This document shows, piece after piece, positions 28,101 through 37,646 of a stretch of DNA of 64,000 nt. The DNA comes from Flavobacterium nitratireducens (GTDB lineage: Bacteria > Bacteroidota > Bacteroidia > Flavobacteriales > Flavobacteriaceae): assembly GCF_029625335.1 (NCBI RefSeq), contig NZ_CP121111.1:1674001-1738000 (forward strand). Direction: 5' to 3'. A program made the translations under genes and the position numbers. Below the pieces are notes generated by a model. The model was not told where the DNA came from and ran no database searches. It was given only the letters and a program-made list of their open reading frames with translations. Position 1 is the first letter of the stretch; each line of letters starts with the position of its first letter.

Positions 28101-29639
28101 ACCGCGACCTCTTCCTATAGGAGTAGCTTGTTTTTCTCCATCTTTGACACACAATAAAATATCGTGCGCATTAGCATCTTCTTTATTTAAATAATAGGTA
28201 TTATTAGTAGCAATTAACTTCACATTATGCTTCTTAGAAAACTCAATTAAGGTCTTATTTACCCTATTTTCATCTTCCTGATTGTGGCGCATGATTTCTA
28301 GATAAAAATCATCTCCAAATTGTGCTTTCCACCACAACAAAGCTTCTTCGGCTTGGTTTTCACCAATATTCAGGATTTTACTCGGAATCTCTCCGTATAA
28401 ATTCCCCGACAAAACCATGATGTCTTCTTTATACTTTTCTACAACTGTTTTATCAATTCGGGGTACGTAATAAAAACCATCAACATAAGCAATGGACGCC
28501 ATTTTGGCCAGATTATGATAACCCCTTTTATTTTTAGCCATCAAAACAACTTGGTATCCGTTGTCTTTCTTGGATTTATCCTTATGATTTTCGCAAATAT
28601 TAAACTCACAACCAACAATTGGTTTGATTTCAGTCTCTGTAGGTTCTTCACCACTTTCGATTAAAGCTTTATTCTTTGCCGAAGCCCCTTTGTTGTGATT
28701 CATAACGGCACTTACAAAATGAAAAGCCCCCATCATATTTCCAGTGTCGGTCATGGCTACCGCCGGAAATTTATTCTTCGCCGTAGCAGCAACTAAAGGT
28801 CCAATCCCGATAGTAGACTGTAAAACCGAAAACTGCGTATGATTATGTAAGTGGGCATATTTTGCCTCCGAAAAATCTTTTCTGTCTTCCTCAGAAATTG
28901 TAGTTTGAGGTGCAGCTCCTTCCGACTTTTGAAGTTGCTGACGAATTTTATCTGAAGCTGCCTTAAGATTGATATGCTTTAATCCGATAAGTTGAATTTC
29001 CTGCGGATTTTTGGCCTGAAAATCCTTAAAGTAGGAAGCCGGTACGTCCAACTCTTCTTTAGTAAAAACTTCTCTTTTGATTAATTCTAAGAAACAACGC
29101 GTAGTTGCCTCAACATCGGCAGTTGCATTGTGCGCTTCCGCAAAAGGAACGTTGAATAAATACTCGTGTAACTCGGTCAATGTTGGCAATTTGAATCTAC
29201 CTCCACGACCTCCAGGTAATTTTAACAAATTAGCCGTAACCTCGGTACAAGTATCTAAAACAGGCATCGAAGCCATTGGTGAATCCACTCCCATACGATG
29301 AAACTCACAGCCCATGATATTGACATCAAAACCCAGATTTTGCCCGACAATAAATTTGGCTTTACTTAAAGCGATATTAAATTTTTCTAAAACCTCAGCC
29401 AAAGTGATTCCTTCCGCTTCTGCTAACTCTGTTGAAATACCATGAATACGCTCTGCGTCATAAGGAATATTAAAGCCTTCTGGTTTTACCAAATAATCCT
29501 GATGCTCTACTAACTGCCCCATATCATCATGGAGTTGCCATGCAATTTGAATACAACGCGGCCAGTTGGCAGTATCAGTAATAGGTGCGTCCCAACGCTT
29601 AGGTAAACCCGTGGTTTCTGTATCGAATATTAAGTACAT
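25101..29639 (-). CDS. dnaE: DNA polymerase III alpha subunit with N-terminal proofreading exonuclease
   Basis: The 1512-residue protein fuses a DnaQ-like exonuclease (DTETTG at residues 7-12, later [14 protein letters not shown]) to a complete DnaE. The PHP domain starts near residue 258 ([18 protein letters not shown]). The polymerase active site [13 protein letters not shown] is near residues 687-699, and [23 protein letters not shown] lies upstream of it. Helix-hairpin-helix and OB-fold regions follow. It copies the chromosome within the replisome. The fusion explains the length and is usual in Flavobacteriia. It is a single gene, divergent from the S8 peptidase. Confidence 0.97.
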   Translation of the reverse strand: [1512 protein letters not shown]

Positions 29640-29902
29640 AGCTGTTTTTGAAGTATTTGTAATTTATAAAAATCACAAAAATTGAATTTCAAATTTAGTT
29701 TATTTTTAAAGAAAGAACTAACTCAATTTATCAACAAAAAAGTCGATTTACATTTTCATTAAATACGTAAAAATTAAATTACAAACATTAATCATAGTAT
29801 CTAAAACAACTCAATAAAAAATTAATAAACAGAGAAACAATTGTTTATGATTTGTTTTTTAATTAATTTTAAGAGTTTATTAATCCTAACCAAACTACCC
29901 CC

Positions 29903-31120
29903 ATGAAAAACTTTACTTCTGTTATACGATTGTCCTTAAGCCTTTTTTCTTCTTTATTATTAATCACAAGTTGTCAAAACAACACTGAGATAGAAGTTCA
30001 GGAATTGAGTCCGCTTTCAAACTACACCATGAAACCGATTCCGGGTCAATATGTTGTAGTTTTAAAAGAAAATGTATCCGGTAAATACAATACTCAAAAA
30101 TACAGTGACAGGATTTTATCATTGAAAAAAGACTATCTGGCACGTTTTTCAACTATAAAACTAACTTCGGACAAAATAAAACAAACCTTTGGCTACACGA
30201 TTAGCGGATTTGCAGCCCAATTAGACAAAGAGCAACTACTAAGCCTAAGACAAGATGATCGCGTTAAATCTATAGAACAAGATTATACGATAACTCTAAA
30301 TCCTGAATTATCTATCTTAAAAGGAAAACCAGGAAGTGGCGGAGGTACAACTTATCCGGCAGAAGTAATTCCTTGGGGAATAACTCGTGTTGGCGGCGGA
30401 CTTAGCGGAGCAGGAAAAACAGCCTGGATAATTGACACCGGAATAGATTTAACCCACCCGGATTTGAATGTAAACAAAACAGGACTTAATAAAAGCTTTC
30501 TGGGAGGAATTGATGCAAATAACCCAAATGATGGCAATGGACACGGCACACATGTAGCCGGAACTGTAGCCGCAATAGACAACGACATTCAAGTAGTAGG
30601 AGTTGCAGCAGGAGCTACGGTTGTAGCCGTACGTGTTTTAGACAGTCGTGGCAGCGGATCTTACTCAGGTGTTATTGCCGGAGTAGACTATGTTGGAGCA
30701 AATGGTAAAGACGGTGATGCCGCTAATATGAGTTTAGGAGGCCCTAAAGATTCAGCACTAAACGATGCAGTAACTAAAGCATCTGTAAAAGTTAAATTTG
30801 CCATAGCAGCAGGAAATGACAGCGCTAATGCTGATAATTATTCGCCTGCCAGTGTTAATGGCACAAACATTTACACTGTTTCAGCCATGGATAAAAACGA
30901 TACTTTTGCTTATTTTTCTAACTATGGCCCTTCAGTAGATTTTTGCGCTCCCGGAGTATCCATTCTTTCTTTATGGAAAGGAGGCGGCATGAACACCATA
31001 AGCGGAACTTCTATGGCAACTCCACATGTATGCGGATTATTGTTATTAGGCCCTGTACACTCATCAGGAAATGTTTCAGGTGACCCTGATGGAACCCCTG
31101 ATCCAATTGCTCATTATTAA
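29903..31120 (+). CDS. S8 family (subtilisin/proteinase K-like) secreted serine peptidase
   Basis: The 405-residue protein starts with a lipoprotein-like signal (LLLITSCQNN, Cys24), followed by an inhibitor I9 propeptide (PGQYVVVLKENV; GFAAQLDKEQLLSLRQDDRVKSIEQD). The catalytic domain has Asp in WIIDTGIDLTHPDLN, His in GHGTHVAGTVAA and Ser in GTSMATPHVCGLLLL. The C-terminus DGTPDPIAHY resembles that of proteinase K-type enzymes, so the frame looks full length with no sorting domain. It degrades extracellular protein. The gene is convergent with the TPR-like gene at 31163; a strong hairpin inside that gene could stop its transcript. Confidence 0.92.
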   Translation: MKNFTSVIRLSLSLFSSLLLITSCQNNTEIEVQELSPLSNYTMKPIPGQYVVVLKENVSGKYNTQKYSDRILSLKKDYLARFSTIKLTSDKIKQTFGYTISGFAAQLDKEQLLSLRQDDRVKSIEQDYTITLNPELSILKGKPGSGGGTTYPAEVIPWGITRVGGGLSGAGKTAWIIDTGIDLTHPDLNVNKTGLNKSFLGGIDANNPNDGNGHGTHVAGTVAAIDNDIQVVGVAAGATVVAVRVLDSRGSGSYSGVIAGVDYVGANGKDGDAANMSLGGPKDSALNDAVTKASVKVKFAIAAGNDSANADNYSPASVNGTNIYTVSAMDKNDTFAYFSNYGPSVDFCAPGVSILSLWKGGGMNTISGTSMATPHVCGLLLLGPVHSSGNVSGDPDGTPDPIAHY

Positions 31121-31162
31121 ATAAATAAAAGAAACTGGAAAAACAGAAAGTTTAAAAATGCT

Positions 31163-31987
31163 TCACTCCATCAACTGATTGAATTTTTCAATTAGAGCAT
31201 TGCCTCTCGTGGTTTTCCCTGTCTTTTTTAAAGCATCTCCAAAACGGTAATAATAAATAGGCTCCAACTGCTCATTAGACAACACAAAGAGTTCTTCGTA
31301 CCATTTAGCAGCTTTTTCCATTTGGCCTTTGAAATAATAATAATTGGCTACTTCTCTTGACATATAGGCAGATTTATAACCTTTTTCAAGCACTCTTTCA
31401 TAAACATAAACCACATTAACCAAAATATAATCCAATTTTTCCTTTTGAGGCTCTTTCTTTTCAGGCAAAACTTTTAGATTAACAGGAGAAACAGAAACAG
31501 GCGAAGCTTTAGTTTCAACTAAAGCTTCGTTTTTTAAATCAGAAACAGGCTCTATTTTAATTATTTTACCAATAACCAGAGCTAGTACCCTTTGATCCAA
31601 AGGAGAATTTTCAGGTATTTCAATTTTCCCACTTTCAATTGAAATCGCTACAAGCTGGGTAGGTTCCCGATTTTTTTCCGTATTAATATTTGCGTTTTTA
31701 GTTTCTATATAATAACTCTTTTTCAAATAACTTTTATCCTTATAAAAAGGTGTAATTATTCTAACATTTTCAGGACCTAAATCAACTTTACTAATCAAAC
31801 TCAAATCCGACACAGTATACCAGACATTAGTACCGCCAAACGCCATATTAATAATCTCTTCAACCTTATAATACAAAACACCTTTAGTTTCAATGGTACT
31901 ATAAATTTTACGCATTTGTCCATAACCATAATAGCAATGATTAACACAAAAAATCACAAATAACACTATCACAATATTCTTCTTCAT
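31163..31987 (-). CDS. Secreted protein of unknown function with C-terminal TPR-like region
   Basis: This 274-residue protein has a signal peptide (IVIVLFVIFCVNHCYYGYGQ). The middle is Lys/Glu/Val-rich, and the C-terminal third (residues about 205-270) contains VANYYYFKGQMEKAAKWYEELF and LEPIYYYRFGDALKKTGK. That region resembles the tetratricopeptide lead-in of flavobacterial OmpA-type envelope proteins, but here no OmpA domain follows. The function is unknown. Inside the gene, 31502-31529 forms a perfect 13-bp hairpin (codons for EALVETKAS). It is transcribed toward the S8 peptidase gene. Confidence 0.65.
   Translation of the reverse strand: MKKNIVIVLFVIFCVNHCYYGYGQMRKIYSTIETKGVLYYKVEEIINMAFGGTNVWYTVSDLSLISKVDLGPENVRIITPFYKDKSYLKKSYYIETKNANINTEKNREPTQLVAISIESGKIEIPENSPLDQRVLALVIGKIIKIEPVSDLKNEALVETKASPVSVSPVNLKVLPEKKEPQKEKLDYILVNVVYVYERVLEKGYKSAYMSREVANYYYFKGQMEKAAKWYEELFVLSNEQLEPIYYYRFGDALKKTGKTTRGNALIEKFNQLME
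31502..31536 (+). terminator. Perfect hairpin with T run, antisense inside a gene
   Basis: CGAAGCTTTAGTT at 31502-31514 and AACTAAAGCTTCG at 31517-31529 are perfectly complementary with a two-base loop, followed by seven T on the plus strand. It could terminate transcription coming from the S8 peptidase gene. Confidence 0.55.
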
Positions 31988-32590
31988 AACTCTCTTGTGA
32001 ATGAAACATGCAGCATATTAATTTCTCTTGGAACAAATTGCTCATACAGCAAATATGAACTACATAAACTTATCTAAATCAAAAAAACACCTTTCTCGAT
32101 TTATCAAAATTAATACTATAAATTTACGCAATTATAAACAGAATAAATAGGTCTCGCATTACTTATTAACCTAAAAATTTGGACAATAGTTCATCTCTAA
32201 ACTATTCAAAAACACCCATAAAATCCAACTTTCTTATTTTTTTGGTTGTCGTAATATTACATAAAAATAATTCCCACCTAAAAAATGATCCGTTATAATT
32301 TATTTTGAAATTAAAAAAGATTTCCGAAAAACTTAAATCGAAAGCAAAACCTTATTGATTTTATTGTTTTCAAGCAAACATTCCAATAATTCCCAAACAA
32401 AACAAGCCAATTAACTAAAAACAATTAAAAATTCACAAAACACAAAGTAGTTTACATACTGTTACAAACACAACTTTATCAATCCTAAACAGAAATAAAA
32501 AAACTAACTCTCTAAAACACAAGCAGGCAAAATAAAAGCACAGCACAGTATTAATATAGTTTGGGTATCGTATATAATTGATAATATTAA
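31988..32590. other. Long AT-rich intergenic region upstream of the leu operon
   Basis: About 600 bases without a credible open frame, tRNA or strong hairpin on either strand. The only clear element is the leu promoter at its right end. Confidence 0.5.
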
Positions 32591-32621
32591 TTGACTACAT
32601 GGTTTGATTTTTATACTTTTG
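32591..32621 (+). promoter_or_regulatory. Promoter of the leu operon
   Basis: TTG at 32591-32593, 20 bases, then TACTTTTG at 32614-32621. The 70-base leader that follows contains an 8-bp stem (TACTAGCT/AGTTAGTA, near 32631-32656), but no leader peptide rich in leucine is seen. Confidence 0.7.
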
Positions 32622-32692
32622 CGTTCTTGTTACTAGCTTATTCAAAAAAGTTAGTATCACAAAACACAGAAATACACTAAAAAAATTAAAAA

Positions 32693-34087
32693 ATGAGCAA
32701 GACATTATTTGACAAAGTATGGGATTCGCATGTTGTGCGTAAAATTGAAGACGGACCAGATGTGTTTTTTATTGATCGTCACTTCATTCACGAAGTTACA
32801 AGTCCAGTAGCTTTCTTGGGGCTTAAAACAAGAGGCGTATCAGTATTATATCCAGAACGTACTTTCGCAACTGCCGATCACAATACACCGACCATTAATC
32901 AACACTTGCCTGTTGAAGATGCTTTATCTGCAAATCAATTAAAAGCATTAGAAACTAATGCAGCAGAATACGGTATTTCACACTGGGGATTAGGTCATCA
33001 AAAAAATGGAATTGTACACGTAGTAGGTCCAGAAAACGGAATTACCTTACCAGGTGCTACAATCGTATGTGGAGATTCACATACTTCTACTCATGGTGCT
33101 TTTGGTGCTATCGCTTTTGGTATTGGTACATCTGAAGTAGAGATGGTGCTTTCTACTCAATGTATTATGCAACCAAAACCTAAAAAAATGCGTATCAACG
33201 TTAACGGAAAACTAAACAAAGGTGTTACTCCTAAAGACGTTGCATTATACATTATTTCTAAATTAACTACTTCTGGAGGAACAGGATATTTCGTAGAATA
33301 TGCAGGAAATGTTTTTGAAGAAATGACTATGGAAGGTCGTATGACTGTTTGTAACCTTTCTATCGAAATGGGTGCTCGTGGTGGTATGATTGCTCCTGAC
33401 CAAACAACTTTCGATTTCTTAGAAGGACGATTATATGCTCCAAAAGGAGAAGCTTGGACTAAGGCTGTAGAATATTGGAAAACTTTAAAAACAGATGCTG
33501 ACGCAACATTTGATGCTGAATTAAACTTCAATGCGGAAGATATCGAGCCAATGATCACTTACGGAACAAACCCTGGAATGGGAATTGGTATCAGCCAACA
33601 CATTCCTGCTGCAAGCGAAGTAGAAGGCGGTGAAGAAACGTATAAAAAATCATTAGCTTACATGGGCTTCAATGAAGATGACGTAATGATTGGAAAACCT
33701 ATTGATTATGTTTTCTTAGGAAGTTGTACTAATGGTCGTATCGAAGACTTTAGAGCTTTTGCTGAAATTGTAAAAGGCCGTAAAAAAGCTGATAATGTTA
33801 CAGCTTGGTTAGTTCCTGGTTCTCACGTTGTGGAAGCACAAATCAAAGAAGAAGGAATTTTAGACATCCTTACTGAAGCTGGTTTCGTATTACGTCAACC
33901 AGGATGTTCGGCTTGTTTAGCAATGAATGATGATAAAGTACCAGCTGGAAAATATGCAGTAAGTACCTCTAACAGAAACTTCGAAGGTCGTCAAGGTCCA
34001 GGTTCTAGAACATTATTAGCTTCTCCAATTATGGCAGCAGCAGCAGCAGTTACAGGAAAATTGACAGATCCAAGAGATTTATTGTAA
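32693..34087 (+). CDS. leuC: 3-isopropylmalate dehydratase large subunit
   Basis: LeuC and LeuD together convert 2-isopropylmalate to 3-isopropylmalate in leucine synthesis. The 464-residue protein has the aconitase-type cluster cysteines in [12 protein letters not shown] and [11 protein letters not shown], the substrate motif [13 protein letters not shown], and [18 protein letters not shown] near the C-terminus. The length is normal for the bacterial form. It is the first gene of leuC-leuD-leuA/cimA-leuB, all co-directional, with a promoter at 32591-32621. Confidence 0.97.
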   Translation: MSKTLFDKVWDSHVVRKIEDGPDVFFIDRHFIHEVTSPVAFLGLKTRGVSVLYPERTFATADHNTPTINQHLPVEDALSANQLKALETNAAEYGISHWGLGHQKNGIVHVVGPENGITLPGATIVCGDSHTSTHGAFGAIAFGIGTSEVEMVLSTQCIMQPKPKKMRINVNGKLNKGVTPKDVALYIISKLTTSGGTGYFVEYAGNVFEEMTMEGRMTVCNLSIEMGARGGMIAPDQTTFDFLEGRLYAPKGEAWTKAVEYWKTLKTDADATFDAELNFNAEDIEPMITYGTNPGMGIGISQHIPAASEVEGGEETYKKSLAYMGFNEDDVMIGKPIDYVFLGSCTNGRIEDFRAFAEIVKGRKKADNVTAWLVPGSHVVEAQIKEEGILDILTEAGFVLRQPGCSACLAMNDDKVPAGKYAVSTSNRNFEGRQGPGSRTLLASPIMAAAAAVTGKLTDPRDLL

Positions 34088-34089
34088 TT

Positions 34090-34215
34090 GAATAACAATT
34101 CAATAAAAGTTTCAAAAAAGAATTAAAAAAATAAAAAGATTTTAAATATTTATGATTTTAGCTCCCTTAATGGATAATATAAAATCTGAATTCTGAAATC
34201 TAAAAATCTAATAAA
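34090..34215. repeat. Iterated-word spacer between leuC and leuD
   Basis: Near 34181-34211 the spacer is built of repeated words (AAATCTGAATTCTGAAATCT), like the filler between ruvC and hemW but with another word. No ribosome-binding or regulatory structure is evident. Confidence 0.4.
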
Positions 34216-34812
34216 ATGGCATACGATAAATTTAATATACTTACTAGTAGTGCAGTGCCACTACCTATTGAGAACGTAGATACTGATCAAATCATTCCTG
34301 CTCGTTTCTTGAAAGCTACAAAACGCGAAGGTTTTGGAGACAACCTTTTTAGAGACTGGAGATACAACGGAGACGGAACTCCAAAAGCAGATTTCGTATT
34401 AAACAACCCAACATACAGTGGAAAAATCCTTGTGGGTGGAAAAAACTTCGGTTCTGGTTCTTCTCGTGAGCACGCTGCTTGGGCTGTTTACGATTATGGA
34501 TTCCGCGCTGTAGTTTCTTCTTTCTTTGCAGATATTTTCAAAGGAAACTGTTTAAACATTGGTGTTTTACCAGTACAGGTTTCTCCTGAATTTTCAGATA
34601 AAATCTTTGCTGCAATTGAAGCGGATCCGAATACGGAATTAGAAATCAACTTACCAGAGCAAACAATCACTTTAAAAGCGACAGGAGAAAAAGAATCTTT
34701 TGATATCAATGGATATAAGAAGAACAACATGTTAAATGGTTTTGATGATATCGACTATTTACAAAGTGTGAAAGAAGAAATCGTAAGTTTTGCTAGCAAG
34801 CTACCTTACTAA
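34216..34812 (+). CDS. leuD: 3-isopropylmalate dehydratase small subunit
   Basis: The 198-residue partner of LeuC has the N-terminal segment [14 protein letters not shown], the swivel-domain motif [23 protein letters not shown] (near residues 75-97) and a normal C-terminus. It completes the active site of the dehydratase. A 12-bp GC-rich hairpin with a short T run follows at 34834-34880, before the next gene of the pathway, so expression of the downstream genes may be reduced relative to leuCD. Confidence 0.96.
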   Translation: MAYDKFNILTSSAVPLPIENVDTDQIIPARFLKATKREGFGDNLFRDWRYNGDGTPKADFVLNNPTYSGKILVGGKNFGSGSSREHAAWAVYDYGFRAVVSSFFADIFKGNCLNIGVLPVQVSPEFSDKIFAAIEADPNTELEINLPEQTITLKATGEKESFDINGYKKNNMLNGFDDIDYLQSVKEEIVSFASKLPY

Positions 34813-34833
34813 ATAATACAATCATACTAAAAC

Positions 34834-34937
34834 GCAGCTGCTAAAGCATTCCTCTGGAATTGTATTTAGCAGCTGCTTTTACCGTTTTATAAAACACATA
34901 ACAAAATGATTTCTGTTTGATGAAATCAGAACTTTTT
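34834..34937 (+). terminator. Two successive terminator-like hairpins inside the leu operon
   Basis: The first is a 12-bp stem (GCAGCTGCTAAA at 34834-34845 and its complement at 34865-34876) followed by TTTT. The second is TGATTTC (34907-34913) with GAAATCA (34922-34928), followed two bases on by a T run. Both lie between leuD and the synthase gene. Confidence 0.6.
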
Positions 34938-34954
34938 TAAGCATCAAAATTATA

Positions 34955-36478
34955 ATGGGAAAGAGAAAAATTGAAATAATGGATACGACACTTCGTGATG
35001 GTGAACAAACCTCAGGAGTATCATTTTCTGCTGCAGAAAAACTAACCATTGCCCAATTATTATTAGAAGAGTTACATGTAGACCGTATCGAAATTGCTTC
35101 TGCTCGTGTTAGTGAAGGCGAATTTGAAGGTGTTAAGGGGATTATGACTTGGGCCGAAGCAAGAGGATATACCGATAAAATTGAAGTATTGACTTTTGTA
35201 GATAAAGGTCTTTCTATTGAATGGATGAAAAAAACGGGGGCAAAAGTTCAAAATCTGTTAACCAAAGGTTCCTTAAATCATCTTACTCATCAATTAAAAA
35301 AGACACCTGAACAGCATTTTACTGAAATAGCCGAAAGTATTGCTTTGGCCAATGAAAATGGGATTACAACCAATGTGTATTTAGAAGATTGGAGTAATGG
35401 TATGCGTAATTCAGCAGAATATGTTTACCAATATTTAGATTTCATCAGCACCCAACCCGTAAAAAGAATATTGCTTCCAGATACTTTGGGCGTACTTATC
35501 CCTTCGGAAACTTTCGAATATATTTCAGAAATCACTCAAAGATATCCCGGAATTCATTTTGATTTCCACGCACACAACGACTACGATTTAAGCGTTGCTA
35601 ACGTAATGGAAGCCTTAAAAGCAGGTATTCACGGATTGCACGTGACCATAAACGGAATGGGAGAACGCGCCGGAAATGCGCCACTGGCCAGTACGATTGC
35701 AGTAATCAATGATTTCATGCCCGAAATCGAAATTGGTGTAAAAGAAACTTCTTTATACTCAGTTAGTAAATTAGTCGAAACCTTTACCGGTTACCGAATC
35801 CCAGCCAACAAGCCAATTGTAGGCGACAATGTTTTTACTCAAACAGCCGGTATTCACGCTGATGGGGACAATAAAAACAATTTATATTTCAACGATTTAC
35901 TTCCGGAACGTTTTGGAAGAAAAAGAAAATACGCTTTAGGAAAAACTTCCGGAAAAGCTAATATTGAAAAAAACCTTCAGGAATTAGGTTTGCAATTAAA
36001 TCAGGAAGATTTAAAATTGGTCACCCAAAGAATTATTGAATTGGGAGACAAAAAAGAAACAGTTACCAAAGAAGATCTGCCTTATATCATCTCTGACGTA
36101 TTAGATAGTCATACCTATCAGGAAAAAGTTACCATAGAATCCTATTTGTTATCTCACGCCAAAGGAATGAGACCGTCAACCACTATTTGCTTAAAAATAG
36201 ACGGACAAATCATTGAGGAACACGCACAAGGAGACGGTCAGTTTGATGCTTTTATGAATGCTTTGACAAAAATTTATAAAACCAAAAAAATGACTTTACC
36301 CAAACTTACTGATTACGCGGTAAGAATCCCTCCCGGAAGTAGTTCGGATGCTTTATGCGAAACCATTATCACCTGGGTAAACGACGGAAAAGAATTCAAA
36401 ACAAGAGGATTGGATTCTGACCAAACCGTAGCTGCAATCATTGCAACTCAAAAAATGCTCAACGTAATAGCAGTTTAA
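34955..36478 (+). CDS. 2-isopropylmalate / citramalate synthase family enzyme
   Basis: This 507-residue enzyme condenses acetyl-CoA with an alpha-keto acid. It has the TIM-barrel signature IMDTTLRDGEQTSG at residues 8-21 and the metal-binding DFHAHNDYDLSVAN near residue 206. NGMGERAGNAPL follows, and a C-terminal LeuA-type regulatory domain (about 375-507, with a PPGSSSDA motif) usually senses the end product. Because it sits between leuD and leuB, 2-isopropylmalate synthesis is the best reading. The family also contains (R)-citramalate synthases, and sequence alone does not decide. It is followed by leuB after 39 bases. Confidence 0.85.
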   Translation: MGKRKIEIMDTTLRDGEQTSGVSFSAAEKLTIAQLLLEELHVDRIEIASARVSEGEFEGVKGIMTWAEARGYTDKIEVLTFVDKGLSIEWMKKTGAKVQNLLTKGSLNHLTHQLKKTPEQHFTEIAESIALANENGITTNVYLEDWSNGMRNSAEYVYQYLDFISTQPVKRILLPDTLGVLIPSETFEYISEITQRYPGIHFDFHAHNDYDLSVANVMEALKAGIHGLHVTINGMGERAGNAPLASTIAVINDFMPEIEIGVKETSLYSVSKLVETFTGYRIPANKPIVGDNVFTQTAGIHADGDNKNNLYFNDLLPERFGRKRKYALGKTSGKANIEKNLQELGLQLNQEDLKLVTQRIIELGDKKETVTKEDLPYIISDVLDSHTYQEKVTIESYLLSHAKGMRPSTTICLKIDGQIIEEHAQGDGQFDAFMNALTKIYKTKKMTLPKLTDYAVRIPPGSSSDALCETIITWVNDGKEFKTRGLDSDQTVAAIIATQKMLNVIAV

Positions 36479-36517
36479 ATTAGAACAAAAACAATAAATT
36501 AATATAAATATAAAATA

Positions 36518-37573
36518 ATGAAGTTAAATATCGCACTTTTAGCAGGGGACGGAATCGGACCAGAAGTAATTGATCAGGCAGTAAAAGTATCAGATGCAAT
36601 TGCACAAAAATTTGGACATGAAATTACTTGGAAACCAGCTTTAACCGGTGCTGCTGCGATTGATGCAGTAGGAGAACCATATCCAGATGCCACTCACGAA
36701 GTTTGTAAAAATGCTGATGCAGTTTTATTTGGAGCAATTGGTCACCCTAAATATGATAACGATCCTTCTGCACCTGTAAGACCAGAACAAGGTTTATTAA
36801 AAATGCGTAAAGCATTGGGTTTATTTGCTAACGTAAGACCTACATTTACTTTCCCATCTTTATTAGATAAATCTCCATTAAAAAGAGAAAGAATTGAAGG
36901 AACTGACCTAGTTTTCTTAAGAGAATTAACTGGTGGTATTTACTTTGGTGAAAAAGGAAGAAGAGACGGTGGAGATACTGCTTATGATAACTGTGTTTAC
37001 ACAAGAGCTGAAGTACAACGTTTGGCTAAAAAAGGATTCGAATTAGCGATGACTCGTAGAAAAAAACTATGTTGTGTTGACAAAGCTAACGTACTTGAAA
37101 CTTCACGTTTATGGAGAGAAACTGTTCAAGCTATGGAAAAAGACTATCCAGAAGTTGAGGTAAGTTATGAATTTGTGGATGCAGTTGCGATGCGTTTGGT
37201 TCAATGGCCTAATTCATACGACGTATTAATTACTGAAAACTTATTTGGAGATATCTTAACTGACGAAGCTTCTGTAATTTCAGGATCTATGGGATTAATG
37301 CCATCAGCATCTATGGGAGCAGAAGTATCTTTATTTGAACCAATACACGGTTCTTACCCACAAGCAACAGGTTTAAATATTGCTAACCCAATGGCTACTG
37401 TATTATCAGCTGCTATGATGTTTGAAAACTTCGGATTGATGGAAGAAGGAAAAGCAATGAGAGATGCTGTTAACAAAGCATTAGAAGCAGGTGTTGTTAC
37501 TGAAGATTTAGCTAACGGTGGTAAAGCTTACGGAACTAAAGAAGTTGGAGATTGGTTAGCAGCTAATATCTAA
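36518..37573 (+). CDS. leuB: 3-isopropylmalate dehydrogenase
   Basis: LeuB oxidises and decarboxylates 3-isopropylmalate with NAD, the third step of the leucine branch. The 351-residue sequence has IALLAGDGIGPEV at the N-terminus, substrate-binding arginines in KMRKALGLFANVRP and LRELTGGIYFGEKG, and the NAD/metal segment ENLFGDILTDEAS and IHGSYPQATGLNIANP. It is the last gene of the operon; a bidirectional terminator at 37592-37628 follows. Confidence 0.97.
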   Translation: MKLNIALLAGDGIGPEVIDQAVKVSDAIAQKFGHEITWKPALTGAAAIDAVGEPYPDATHEVCKNADAVLFGAIGHPKYDNDPSAPVRPEQGLLKMRKALGLFANVRPTFTFPSLLDKSPLKRERIEGTDLVFLRELTGGIYFGEKGRRDGGDTAYDNCVYTRAEVQRLAKKGFELAMTRRKKLCCVDKANVLETSRLWRETVQAMEKDYPEVEVSYEFVDAVAMRLVQWPNSYDVLITENLFGDILTDEASVISGSMGLMPSASMGAEVSLFEPIHGSYPQATGLNIANPMATVLSAAMMFENFGLMEEGKAMRDAVNKALEAGVVTEDLANGGKAYGTKEVGDWLAANI

Positions 37574-37591
37574 TACCTACCAATTACACAT

Positions 37592-37628
37592 AAAAAAAGG
37601 AGACAATTTAACAACTGTCTCCTTTTTT
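37592..37628. terminator. Bidirectional terminator between leuB and the RNA-binding protein gene
   Basis: GGAGACA at 37599-37605 and TGTCTCC at 37616-37622, flanked by seven A and six T, so it can work for both convergent genes. Confidence 0.88.
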
Positions 37629-37646
37629 ATATCAAGAAAAATAATT

